Assembly (NCBI GenBank): GCA_016714225.1
Contig: JADJNS010000007.1
Location: forward strand, 124,001-188,000
From: Archangiaceae bacterium
GTDB taxonomy: Bacteria > Myxococcota > Myxococcia > Myxococcales > Myxococcaceae
Direction: 5' to 3'
Length of the DNA: 64,000 nt
Shown: positions 17,202 to 25,861 of the stretch, piece after piece
Layout: each line of letters starts with the position of its first letter
Numbering within the stretch: position 1 is the stretch's first letter
Notes under the pieces: model-generated
Database searches by the model: none
Told to the model about the DNA's origin: nothing
Seen by the model: only the letters and a program-made list of their open reading frames with translations
Made by a program: the position numbers and the translations under genes

Positions 17202-18606
17202 TTACGGCAGGTACTCTTCGGTGCAGGCCGCCTGGCCTTCGCCGCGTGTCCTGAAGGCTCCTGCGGCCGGGTACCGCCAGGTGAGGCCGGCGCTGGTGGT
17301 GGCGAGGAAGTAGTACGAGCGGCAGGCGGTACCGCGGGTGGTGAGCACGAACCAGGTGCCCCTGGTCGCGTCGCCCAGGTCGACCGCCATGCTGTTCTGC
17401 ACTCCGTCGATCACCACCTTCACGGCCTGAGCCGGGGCGGTCGCGTAGAAGTTGGCGATGAAGCGCGTCGACGAATTGCCGATGAGCAGGTGGGTGCCGT
17501 CGACCAGGGGCGGCGCCGGCGGGGCGGCGAGGCCTCCGAAGTCTTGCGTCCAGTAGTGGTCGTAGGTCGAGCTGGCGCTGAAGCCGTAGCCCGAGCCCAT
17601 GGCATGAAAGCCGTTGGACATGATGCTGGCGCGGTGGCCGTCGCAGTTCTGGCCATCGACACAGCACGGAGAAGAGCCCTGCGGCGCATCGCACAGCCAC
17701 TGAATCATCGCCTGCACTTCGCTGCCGTGGGTGCCGGCGGCGATGTTCTCGCCCAGCGTGCCCGAGCGCGTGTAGTACTGCGCGATGCGCACGAACGGCG
17801 AGCCGCCGTCGAGCGAGGTGTGGGCGAAGTAGTTGAAGTCGGCCATCTCTTGCGAGTGCTGGCGCGACGACTGGTTGAGGCCCAGGTCCCAGTAGAGGGG
17901 TGCGCGCGCCGGGTAGACGCCGGGGTCGAGCACCGTCGACACGTTGAGCGCCGTGTTCCCGTAGGTCGTCGACTGCTTGTAGGCGACTGGAGAGATGCGA
18001 ACCGCGTTGGTCAGCACCGAGATGGTGCGCTCGCGCCACATCGGGAAGCCGTTCACCGGGTTGCCGTAGGTGCCGGCGTCGGCGAACACCAGGCCGCCTG
18101 AAGCCCCGCCTGCCGAGCCGCCCGCGGTGCCGCCTGCCGAGCCGCCCGCGGAGCCTCCTGCGCGTCCACCCGCGGTGCCGCCCGCGGTGCCGCCTGCCGA
18201 GCCGCCCGCGGTGCCGCCTGCCGAGCCGCCCGCGGTGCCGCCTGCGCGAGCCTCCTGCGCGTCCGCCTGCCGAGCCGCCCGCGCGGCCGCCCGCTGCGCC
18301 TCCGGCGCTTCCACCCGCGCGGCCACCTGCGGCCCCACCGGCGCTGCCACCCGCCGTGCCGCCCGAAGCACCTCCTGCCGCGCTGCCTGCCGACCCTCCG
18401 GCAGAGCCACCCGACGCGCCGGCGGCGCTGCCTCCGGCCGTGCCGGCCCCGCCGGCGCTGCCCCCGGCTGCCGCTCCGCCGGCGACGCCGCCGCCGCGCC
18501 CCCCGCTTCCGCCCGTGCCGCCAGCGCTGCCTCCGCCCGTGCCGCCTTCACCGAGGCCGGAGCACGCACCGGCCAGCACCACCACCGCGATCAGAAGGCC
18601 ACGCAT
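17202..18606 (-). pseudogene. CAP/SCP-domain lipoprotein, frameshifted in its Gly-rich linker
   Basis: The start (ATG at 18606, MRGLLIAVVVLAGACSG) gives a clear lipoprotein signal and a Gly/Ala/Ser linker. In the 12-bp repeat block one extra C at 18247 breaks the 12-base phase, and the frame turns Arg-rich. The intact C-terminal half lies in another frame and is an SCP/PR-1 (CAP) domain with HSQEMA, FAHTS, GENIA and GHRASIMS motifs, followed by a beta-rich tail to 17202. Dropping the extra base would restore a surface lipoprotein of about 470 residues. Possible explanations are a recent mutation, slippage in a hypermutable repeat acting as an on/off switch, or a sequencing error. The CAP domain itself shows no decay, which favours one of the latter two. 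Confidence 0.75.
18115..18331. repeat. 12-bp minisatellite coding for a Gly-rich linker
   Basis: Eleven successive 12-base units (variants of GAGCCGCCCGCG and GTGCCGCCTGCC on the plus strand) run from 18115 to 18246. One extra C at 18247 follows, then further units in the shifted register. Read on the minus strand they encode AGGS, AGGT and AGGR repeats. The copy of the GAGCCTCCTGCG unit at 18151 compared with 18248 shows where the phase changes. Confidence 0.85.
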
Positions 18607-18619
18607 GCAGCGCATTCTC

Positions 18620-18856
18620 TCACGGCACGCACACGCCGCCATCCCCACCGGGAGCGGCGATACAGCGGTATCCCACCCGACAGCCGCCGAGCGCGCCGCC
18701 GCAGGTGCTCGGCCCGCGCGCGGTCACCGGCGCCTGGGCGCAGGTCCCGAGCTGACACGTCTCTCCGGCGTCGCAGGGCTGGCAGGTCTCGCCGGTGGCG
18801 CCGCACGCCTGGGCGGTGCGCGCCGGGTGGCAGACCGACGACCTGGGTCGCGTACC
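18620..18856 (-). pseudogene. C-terminal remnant of a Cys-rich secreted protein
   Basis: The minus-strand frame between a TGA at 18857-18859 and a TGA at 18620-18622 encodes about 78 residues with a clear Cys-rich pattern (ACGATGETCQPCDAGETCQ, then TCGGALGGCRVGYRC and ending GVCVP). No ATG, GTG or TTG occurs before the first cysteines, so it cannot be expressed as it stands. It resembles the Dickkopf/EGF-like tails of myxobacterial lipoproteins such as the gene at 7716. It ends 14 bases before the CAP lipoprotein start. It is probably the stump of a deleted upstream gene. Confidence 0.6.
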
Positions 18857-18871
18857 TCAGACGCTCTGAGG
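18855..18871. promoter_or_regulatory. Perfect 7-bp hairpin, possible terminator or operator
   Basis: CCTCAGA (18855-18861) pairs exactly with TCTGAGG (18865-18871) across a CGC loop and is followed by TTT on the plus strand. It lies about 90 bases before the glycosidase GTG start. It may be an operator or a weak terminator; the minus-strand stop codon bounding the Cys-rich remnant lies inside it. Confidence 0.35.
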
Positions 18872-18959
18872 TTTCGCGCGCTCACCCGAGGCGGGTCGGT
18901 GACGCTTTGGCGCCGTGCGTCGAGCCCATCGGGGCGCGGCGCACGGTATACGCAGCAGC

Positions 18960-21257
18960 GTGTCGCTCGCCCCCACCCTGCTCACCCTGCTGTGCGTCGC
19001 ACCCACCCTCGATGGCTCGCCGCGGCTGCGACTCGACCAGATCGGCGGCAGCCTCTCGGAGTTCGGAGGCCGCTTCGCCATCAAGGCCTCGCTGACCGGC
19101 ACCGATGAAGATCGCCTCGGCGCGTTCGGCTTCATCGACACCCGCTCGGGCATCAGCCGCGACACCGCGCAGGGGGTGTTCGCCGTCGACGTGAGCGACG
19201 GAGCGACGCCGAAGCTGCGCACCGGCCGGCACCTGCTCTACGACGGCCGCGGGTGGACCGAGACCGCCACCGACGGCGCGCTCTCGGCGACGGTGCGGGT
19301 CGAGACGCTCGCGCGCAACGTGTTCGTGGCGAAGGTGACCCTCACCGGCGTGACCGCGCCGCTCACCGTCACCGGGCGCGTCGACGGCACGGTGACCACC
19401 GGCGCCACCTGGGCGGGAGGCCTGCTCACCATCGACAACGGCGATCGCCCCGCGTTCGGGCTGTCGCTCGGCGTTCGCGGGGCACCCGCGCCGGTGCTCG
19501 ACGGCGCCAGCGGCAAGACGTACTTCGGCTCGACCCGGGTGACCCTCGCCGCCGACGGCGCAGTGGAGTTCTTGCTGGCCTTCGACCCGTCGCCCGCGCA
19601 CTCGACCGCCGTGCTGACCGAGGCCCCGGCCACCGCCGCGGTGACCGACTGGAAGCTGCACCTCACCCCACCCCACTCCACCGAGCCGCGCTACCTCGCG
19701 GCGCAAGATCGCGCGCTGGCGGTGCTGCACATGGGCGAGGTGCGCGACGAGGCGGGCAACATGCTGGGCATCGCTCCGGCGAAGTCGCACTACCAGGAGA
19801 TCTGGCTGTGGGACTCGTCGTTTCAGGCGCTGGGGGTGAGCGAGTACGACGTGCCGGGCGCCGCGGCGCAGCTCTTGGGCGTGTACCGGGGCCGCGTCAC
19901 CGAGGGCAAAGAGGCGGGGCTCATCTACAACCACGTCGACGAGACCGGGCAGCCGGTGCGCATCATGGTCGACGGCTACACCGACGACTACTCGCAGGCG
20001 CCGGCGCTGGGCATCGCGCTGCGTGAGGTCTACGAGCGCGGCGCTCGCGACGACGCGGCGAAGCAGGCGCTGCAGCAGTCGCTCGACGTGGCGACGCCGT
20101 TCGTCGACTGGTGGGCGCGGCGGCGCGACAAAGATGGCGACGGCCGCTACGAGTACAACGGCGGCTGGGAGAGCGGCATGGACAACGCACCGACCTTCAC
20201 CGAGGTCTACGGCGACATGTCGATCACCGCGCGGCTGCCGGCAGACGACGACGACCCCCGCCCGCGCATCAACGCCGCCGACCTGCACGGCTGGCTCTAC
20301 CTGTACCTCATCGAGCTCGGCCGCGCGGCCGACCTGCTCGGGCGCACCGACGGCGACAGCTACCGCGCCCGGGCCAAAGAGCTCGCCGAGAAGACCGACG
20401 ACGCCACCGAGGGGTTCTGGGACGACGCCGAGGGGCTGTACCGCGACTACGTGCGCGGCGGCGGCCGGCGCCACTTCATCAAGAGCCGCACCCTGGTCAC
20501 CATGTTTCCGCTCGCCGCGGGCATGACCCGAGATCTCTCGCGCGCGAAGCGGGTGATCGAGACGCAGCTGCTCGACCCCAACAAGGCGTGGGGCAGCTAC
20601 GGCATACCCTTCACCATGTTCGACGACCCGGCGTTCGACTCGAACGACTACTGGCGGGGGCCGGTGTGGCTCAACATCAGCTGGCTCACCATGGTGGCGC
20701 TGTTCCGCTACGGGTACGAGGCCGAGGCCGAAGAGCTCAAGCTCAAGACCCTCGAGCTGGGCGCCTCGGACCACGGTCTGTGGGAGTACTACGACTCGAA
20801 GACCGGCAAGGGGCTCAACTGCTACCAGTTCGGCTGGTCGGCCGCGCTGTACCTCGAGGCGCTGCGCGATCGTCACCAGGCCGAGGCGTTCGCAGTGGGG
20901 CTCAAGCGCAGCGGAGAGATACACCGCCTGGTGCGCCTCTCTGACGCCGTCGTGCTGGCCGAGGTGCAGGTCGAGGGCAGCTTCGAGGTGCCGCACGTCG
21001 AGATCACCACCACCGGCGCCGAGCTGTTCGACGGCGCGCCGGTGAGCTTCGCCTTCACCGACCCGCACGGGGTGGTGGGCGACAAGGCGGTGACGGTCAG
21101 CTTCCCCGCCTGGCCCGGCGTCGAGCCGAAGACCGCGCACGTCGGAGACAGCGTCACGGTGAGCGGGTATCAGCCCCGGGCGTGCGGCTGTGGCGCGGCG
21201 CCGGGCGGCTGGCTGATGTTGGCGGCGCTGGCGTTGCTGAAGGCCCGGCGCCGTTGA
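18960..21257 (+). CDS. Exported MGH1/GH63-like glycoside hydrolase with MYXO-CTERM tail
   Basis: The 765-residue protein has a signal peptide (VSLAPTLLTLLCVAPTLDG), a beta-sandwich of about 230 residues and an (alpha/alpha)6-barrel glycosidase domain. Family motifs are EIWLWDSSF at about 280, GGWESGMDNAP with candidate acid Asp408, YWRGPVWLN, and GLWEYYDSKTGKGLN with candidate base Glu609. These match GH63/mannosylglycerate-hydrolase-like enzymes that cleave alpha-glucosides or related sugars; the substrate is not determined. It ends RACGCGAAPGG, a hydrophobic stretch and RRR, a MYXO-CTERM surface-sorting signal. The GTG at 18960 places the signal peptide correctly. PHP and SSS transporter genes follow on the same strand, suggesting surface hydrolysis followed by uptake. 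Confidence 0.85.
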   Translation: MSLAPTLLTLLCVAPTLDGSPRLRLDQIGGSLSEFGGRFAIKASLTGTDEDRLGAFGFIDTRSGISRDTAQGVFAVDVSDGATPKLRTGRHLLYDGRGWTETATDGALSATVRVETLARNVFVAKVTLTGVTAPLTVTGRVDGTVTTGATWAGGLLTIDNGDRPAFGLSLGVRGAPAPVLDGASGKTYFGSTRVTLAADGAVEFLLAFDPSPAHSTAVLTEAPATAAVTDWKLHLTPPHSTEPRYLAAQDRALAVLHMGEVRDEAGNMLGIAPAKSHYQEIWLWDSSFQALGVSEYDVPGAAAQLLGVYRGRVTEGKEAGLIYNHVDETGQPVRIMVDGYTDDYSQAPALGIALREVYERGARDDAAKQALQQSLDVATPFVDWWARRRDKDGDGRYEYNGGWESGMDNAPTFTEVYGDMSITARLPADDDDPRPRINAADLHGWLYLYLIELGRAADLLGRTDGDSYRARAKELAEKTDDATEGFWDDAEGLYRDYVRGGGRRHFIKSRTLVTMFPLAAGMTRDLSRAKRVIETQLLDPNKAWGSYGIPFTMFDDPAFDSNDYWRGPVWLNISWLTMVALFRYGYEAEAEELKLKTLELGASDHGLWEYYDSKTGKGLNCYQFGWSAALYLEALRDRHQAEAFAVGLKRSGEIHRLVRLSDAVVLAEVQVEGSFEVPHVEITTTGAELFDGAPVSFAFTDPHGVVGDKAVTVSFPAWPGVEPKTAHVGDSVTVSGYQPRACGCGAAPGGWLMLAALALLKARRR

Positions 21258-21291
21258 TGGGCCCTTCAGAAACCTGCATAAGGTGTGGCCC

Positions 21292-22722
21292 GTGAAAGCG
21301 CTGCTGCACGCCACCGGCCGGCTTGAAGCGTCGGACTCGAAGACGGTGCGGGTGCACGCGTTCGAGGTGCCCGAGGGGCTGCAGGCGCTGGGGCTGCGCT
21401 TCGACTACTCGCCGCGCAAGGCCACCGACCGCGAGCGCAACGCGGGGCTGGTCGACGCGGCGCTGAAGAAGCACAACGCGCGGCGCAAGGTCGAGCTCGA
21501 CGCGGCGGGGCTGGAAGATCAGCGCCAGAAGATCGGCGCGTACACGCTCTACAAAGAGCTCAACAACCTGATGAACGTGGTGCTGATCGACCCCGACGGC
21601 GTGTGGCGCGGCCGGTGGGATCGCAACCCCTCGTCCGACGCGGGCGACCTGGTCTTAAGCGCGGGCGCGTCGTCTCCGGGCTTTCTGCCGGGGAAGATCG
21701 CCGCAGGGCGCTGGCAGGCGGCGATCGAGTGCCACGGCATCTTCGGCGAGCCGGTGAGCTACCAGCTCGACGTGCTCGAGGCGGCAGAGCCCGGGCGCGC
21801 GACCGCTTCGGTGAGCGCGCCGGTGAGCGCGGCGCCGCGCCGCTCGGGGCCCGGCTGGTACTTCGGCGAGCTGCACTCGCACACCACCCACAGCGACGGG
21901 CGGCACGAGCTGCCCGAGCTCGCCCGCCGCGCCGCGGCGCTGGGCATCGACTTTCTCTGCCTCACCGATCACAACACCACCAGCGGGCTGCTCGACCCCG
22001 GGCCGCTGCCGCTCACCCTGGTGCCGGGCTGCGAGCTCACCACCTTTCACGGGCACCACCCGGTCTACGGCTTCACCGACATCGTGCCCTGGCACGTCGA
22101 CGGGCGGGTGCGGCCGCTGGAAGAGATGCAGGCCGACGTGCGCCGCCGCGGCGGGCTGGTCAGCGTGGCGCACCCGTTCAAGGTGGGCGACCCGTACTGC
22201 ACCGGCTGCCGCATGCGCGACGACCTGCCGCCGCAGGCCTTCGACCTGATCGAGGTCTGGTACCGCGCGTGGGACGCGGTCGAGACCGACAACCTCACCG
22301 CCTACGCGCTGTGGAACAACTACTGGCAGCAGGGCCACCGCATCATCGCGGTGGCGGCGCGCGACTGGCACGGCCCCGGGCAAGAAGGGCCGTGGCCGGG
22401 GCCCGCGCCGTTCACCGGCGTCTGGGCGCAAGACAACACCCCCGCGGCGATCATCGCGGGCCTGCGCGCAGGCCGGGTGATCATGTCGGGCGGCCCGGTG
22501 CTCGACCTGCAGCTCGAGGGGCGCACCCTGAAGCTGCGCGGCGAGCGCTTCACCGAAGGCGTCGAGCTGCGCCTGTTTCGCTGCGGCGAGCGCACCGAGA
22601 CCGTCGCCGGGTCCGACGGCAGCCCGCTCACCCGTACGCTGACCGAGCCCGGCTGGTACCGCGCCGAGGCGTGGGGCGCCGACGGCAAGCCCCGCGTCAT
22701 CACCAACCACGTGGTGCTGTGA
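21292..22722 (+). CDS. PHP-domain metallohydrolase (CehA/McbA type)
   Basis: The 476-residue product has an N-terminal beta-rich domain of about 180 residues, then a PHP phosphoesterase-like domain. The metal-binding set is complete: FGELHSHTTHSDG (HxH), LTDHNT, PGCELTTFHGHH, SVAHPF and AARDWHG. CehA/McbA-like enzymes hydrolyse small-molecule esters or phosphoesters. No signal peptide is seen, so it is probably cytoplasmic. The GTG at 21292 has AAGG seven bases upstream; a GTG at 21283 is the alternative. Its stop overlaps the SSS symporter GTG by four bases, so hydrolase and importer are made together, and the imported molecule may be its substrate. Confidence 0.85.
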   Translation: MKALLHATGRLEASDSKTVRVHAFEVPEGLQALGLRFDYSPRKATDRERNAGLVDAALKKHNARRKVELDAAGLEDQRQKIGAYTLYKELNNLMNVVLIDPDGVWRGRWDRNPSSDAGDLVLSAGASSPGFLPGKIAAGRWQAAIECHGIFGEPVSYQLDVLEAAEPGRATASVSAPVSAAPRRSGPGWYFGELHSHTTHSDGRHELPELARRAAALGIDFLCLTDHNTTSGLLDPGPLPLTLVPGCELTTFHGHHPVYGFTDIVPWHVDGRVRPLEEMQADVRRRGGLVSVAHPFKVGDPYCTGCRMRDDLPPQAFDLIEVWYRAWDAVETDNLTAYALWNNYWQQGHRIIAVAARDWHGPGQEGPWPGPAPFTGVWAQDNTPAAIIAGLRAGRVIMSGGPVLDLQLEGRTLKLRGERFTEGVELRLFRCGERTETVAGSDGSPLTRTLTEPGWYRAEAWGADGKPRVITNHVVL

Positions 22723-24470
22723 CCACGCTCGACTGGGTGGTGGTGGGCGTCTTCATGCTCGCGACGATGATCGTCGGGCTGGTGTTCGCGCGCCGCGCGT
22801 CGAAGAGCACCGACGACTTCTTCGTGGGCGGCCGTTCGATACCCTGGTGGCTGGCGGGCACCTCGATGCTCGCCACCAGCTTCGCGTCAGACACTCCGCT
22901 GCACACCACCCGCGCCATTCGCGAGGGCGGCCTGGCCCAGGCCTGGTTCTACTGGAACGGCATCATCGGCGGCGTGCTGGTCACCTTCGTGTTCTCGAAG
23001 CTGTGGCGGCGCGCGGCGGTGGTCACCGACAACGAGCTGATCGAGCTGCGCTACGCCGGCAGGGCGGCGGCCACGCTGCGCGGCGGCCTCGCGGTGTTCA
23101 AGTCGTTCTTCCTCGAGATCATCACCATGGCGTGGATCACGCTGGGCATGGTGAAGATCGTCACGGCGATCATGGGCCTGCCGCCGACGGTGTCGCTGCT
23201 CGGCACGCCGGTCGCCACCAACGTGCTGGTGGTGGCGGTGCTGCTGCTCGCCACCATGCTGTTCTCGGTGGCGTCGGGCTTCTGGGGCGTGGTCACCACC
23301 GATCTCATCGAGTTCACCGTGGCGATGACCGGCGCGGTGGTGCTGGCGGTGATCGCGATGGTGAAGGTGGGCGGCGCCGCGGGGCTCAAGGCCGGCCTCG
23401 CCGCCCACGCGCCGATGGGAGAGCACACCCTCGACTTCACCCCGGGCACCGCCGCCGAGAGCAGCGGCATGCTGGCGTTCGGCGTGTACCTCGGCATGCA
23501 GTGGTGGGCGCGCTACGAGTCTGACGGCAGCGGCCAGCGGGCGCAGCGCTTTCTGGCCTGCAAAGACGAGAACGCCGCCATCGCCGCCGGCATCTGGAAC
23601 CTCGCCGTGCAGTGGCTGATTCGATCGTGGCCCTGGTACCTCACCGCGCTCGCGTCGCTGGTGCTCTACCCGCACGTGAAGGACCACGAGTCGGTCTACC
23701 CGACCATGGTCGCCGACCTGATGCCGGTGGGCCTCAAGGGGCTGATGGTCGCGTCGTTCTTCGCCGCGTTCATGGGCACCATGGAGGCGCACTACAACAT
23801 GACCGCCTCGTACGCGCTCAACGACGTGTACCGCCGGTTCATCGCCAAGGGCCGCAGCGACCAACACTACGTGAAGGCCTCGCGCTACCTCACCTTCACC
23901 ATCGCCCTGTTCGCCGGTGTCGTGGCGCTGCTGTTGCCATCGGTGATGTCGGCGTTTCGCTTCAAGATGGAGATGGTGGCCGGCGTGGGCCTGGTGCTGA
24001 TCGGCCGCTGGCTGTGGTGGCGGGTGACGGCGCGCACCGAGATCGCCGCGCTGCTCACCTCGATCGCCAGCGCGCTGGTGCTCAACGTGGCGATGGTGGC
24101 GCCGGCCGGAGAAGAGGCGAAGTACTCGGCGCTGCGGCTGCTCTTGGTGACCGTGCTCTCGGCGGTCGCGGCGGTGGTGGCGACCTGGCTGGGCAAGCCC
24201 GAGCCCACCGAGCACCTGGTGGCGTTCTACCGGCGGGTGAAGCCGCCCGCGTTCGGGTGGCGCCCCATCGCCGCGCTCGCCGGAGACGTCGGCCCCACCG
24301 GCATCGGGCGCGAGGTGTTCGGGCAGTCGGCGCTGGCGCTCTTCTTCGTGTTCGGCGGCATGATCGGCATCGGCAAGGTGCTGCTGGGCGACCTCACCGT
24401 CGGCGTCACGCTGGTGGTGAGCGCCGCGGCTGCGGGCTGGGTCGGCATTCGGTGGATGTTCAGGGCGTGA
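22719..24470 (+). CDS. Sodium:solute symporter (SSS family)
   Basis: The product has 583 residues and about 13-14 membrane helices. Family hallmarks include the N-terminal DDFFVGGRSIPWWLAGTSML and a long central set of helices around MQWWARYESDGSGQRAQRF. SSS proteins couple Na+ entry to uptake of sugars, carboxylates, proline or similar solutes. The GTG at 22719 overlaps the PHP hydrolase stop (GTGA). With the upstream exported glycosidase this suggests uptake of a sugar derivative, although nothing in the sequence fixes the solute. It converges on the Kelch lipoprotein with an 11-base overlap of the 3-prime ends. Confidence 0.9.
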   Translation: MTTLDWVVVGVFMLATMIVGLVFARRASKSTDDFFVGGRSIPWWLAGTSMLATSFASDTPLHTTRAIREGGLAQAWFYWNGIIGGVLVTFVFSKLWRRAAVVTDNELIELRYAGRAAATLRGGLAVFKSFFLEIITMAWITLGMVKIVTAIMGLPPTVSLLGTPVATNVLVVAVLLLATMLFSVASGFWGVVTTDLIEFTVAMTGAVVLAVIAMVKVGGAAGLKAGLAAHAPMGEHTLDFTPGTAAESSGMLAFGVYLGMQWWARYESDGSGQRAQRFLACKDENAAIAAGIWNLAVQWLIRSWPWYLTALASLVLYPHVKDHESVYPTMVADLMPVGLKGLMVASFFAAFMGTMEAHYNMTASYALNDVYRRFIAKGRSDQHYVKASRYLTFTIALFAGVVALLLPSVMSAFRFKMEMVAGVGLVLIGRWLWWRVTARTEIAALLTSIASALVLNVAMVAPAGEEAKYSALRLLLVTVLSAVAAVVATWLGKPEPTEHLVAFYRRVKPPAFGWRPIAALAGDVGPTGIGREVFGQSALALFFVFGGMIGIGKVLLGDLTVGVTLVVSAAAAGWVGIRWMFRA

Positions 24471-25725
24471 ACCGGGCCGCCTGCACCAGGTCGGAAGAGC
24501 GACCCGACAGCAGGTAGACGAACCCGTTCTGATACACCGCGCCACCCAGCCAATGGGTGCCGTCGTACGGGGCGCTCGGTGCCCAGGCGCCGAGGGTGCC
24601 GCCCGGGAGCGTCGGCGCACCGACCACCTCGCTGACCGGGGGGCCGAAGACCGGGTCTGGCCCGGCGCCGCCGAAGACGTAGACCCTGCCGTTGATGGCC
24701 AGCGCAGAGGGGCCGGTGCGCCCGGCGTCGAGCGCGGTGGTGGTGCTCCACGGCCCGAGGCCCCCGTCGACGAACGCGGCGCGCTCGATGCTGGCGAAGG
24801 TCGTGGCGCCGAGCCACCCGCCGATGGCGTAGAGATGACCATTCGAGACTGCGCTCGCCACGCGCGCGCGCGGCGTCGTCATCGAGGGGCAGGCCGACCA
24901 CCCGCTCAGCCCGGCGTCGGGGAGAATCTGCGCCACCACCACGCTCGAGGTGATGTTCGGGTTGAAGCCGCCGATCACGTAGAGCTGGTCTCCGTAGACC
25001 TGGGCCGTGTGCGTGAACCGGGGCTGCGGCAGCTGGGGGCCGAACGACCAGCTCAGCACCCCGGCGTCGGGGCCGAGCAGGCCGATCTGCACCGTCCGGG
25101 TTCCGTTGGGGCTGTTGCCTCCCAGCACGTAGAGGCGGCCGAACGCGGCCACCATCGCGTGGGCCTCGACCGAGCCGGGCAACGAGGTGGTGGCGTTGAA
25201 CGGCCCCAGGCCGCCATCGGGCTGTACCTGCGCCGCGAGCACCGTGTTCTTGCCGGTGCTGAACGCGGAGTCCCAGCCGCCGGTGACGTAGATGAAGCCG
25301 CCGTACGCGGCGGCTCCGAACTGCTCTTGCTGCAGGGTGCCCACCGTTGCCCACGCCCCGAGCGTGCCGCCGCCGTCACCATCGCCGAGGGTGCTGGCGT
25401 CGAGGCTGCCTGACCCGCTGCCGCCCGCGGTGCCGGTGCCTCCCGCGGTGCCGGTGCCTCCCGCGGTGCCGGTGCCCTCCGCGGTGCCGGTGCCTCCCGC
25501 GGTGGCGGTACCTCCCGCGGTGCCGGTGCCGCCCGCGGTGCCGGTGCCGCCCGCGGTGCCGCTGCCGCCCGCGGTGCCGCTGCCGCCCGCGGTGCCGCTG
25601 CCGCCCGCGGTGCCGCTGCCGCCCGCGGTGCCGCTGCCGCCGCCCGCGGCTCCCGCGTCATCTGGCCCCGGCGATGAGCTGCAGGCGACGAGCGTGGCGA
25701 GCACCAGCGCGGAGATCTTCCTCAT
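24460..25725 (-). CDS. Kelch-repeat lipoprotein with Gly-Thr-Ala-Gly-Gly linker
   Basis: The 421-residue protein has a lipoprotein signal (LVLATLVACSS), a linker of twelve GTAGGS/T hexapeptides at about residues 32-103, and six Kelch blades. The blade signatures are IYVTGGW, LYVLGGN, LYVIGGF, LYAIGGW, VYVFGGA and VYLLSGR, which fit a complete six-bladed propeller. The long flexible linker would hold the propeller away from the outer membrane, typical of a surface binding protein. The ligand is unknown. Convergent with the SSS symporter gene; 3-prime ends overlap by 11 bases. Confidence 0.88.
   Translation of the reverse strand: MRKISALVLATLVACSSSPGPDDAGAAGGGSGTAGGSGTAGGSGTAGGSGTAGGSGTAGGTGTAGGTGTAGGTATAGGTGTAEGTGTAGGTGTAGGTGTAGGSGSGSLDASTLGDGDGGGTLGAWATVGTLQQEQFGAAAYGGFIYVTGGWDSAFSTGKNTVLAAQVQPDGGLGPFNATTSLPGSVEAHAMVAAFGRLYVLGGNSPNGTRTVQIGLLGPDAGVLSWSFGPQLPQPRFTHTAQVYGDQLYVIGGFNPNITSSVVVAQILPDAGLSGWSACPSMTTPRARVASAVSNGHLYAIGGWLGATTFASIERAAFVDGGLGPWSTTTALDAGRTGPSALAINGRVYVFGGAGPDPVFGPPVSEVVGAPTLPGGTLGAWAPSAPYDGTHWLGGAVYQNGFVYLLSGRSSDLVQAARFTP
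25417..25632. repeat. 18-bp minisatellite coding for GTAGGS/T linker
   Basis: Twelve 18-base units fill this stretch without a break in frame. They fall into two groups: GGS-type units at the protein N-terminal end and GGT-type units after them. One unit has Glu in place of Gly (TAEGT), and one begins Ala instead of Gly. The grouped variants suggest local unit duplication. Confidence 0.85.
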
Positions 25726-25861
25726 TCTCGGAACACTACCCGGCCGCCCGTCTTTCTCGGGAGAAAGGCTGCCGCACCGCCGACCCCAAAGTGACGTGGC
25801 CGAGACGACTCACGCGAGGTCCGCACCCTCCAGTCGCCCGCAGCGCACACCTACGCGCTGC

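Noticed and set aside
25752..25767. CTTTCTC/GAGAAAG hairpin upstream of the Kelch gene
   Set aside because: Seven base pairs with a 2-base loop is too tight and too weak to call a terminator or operator.
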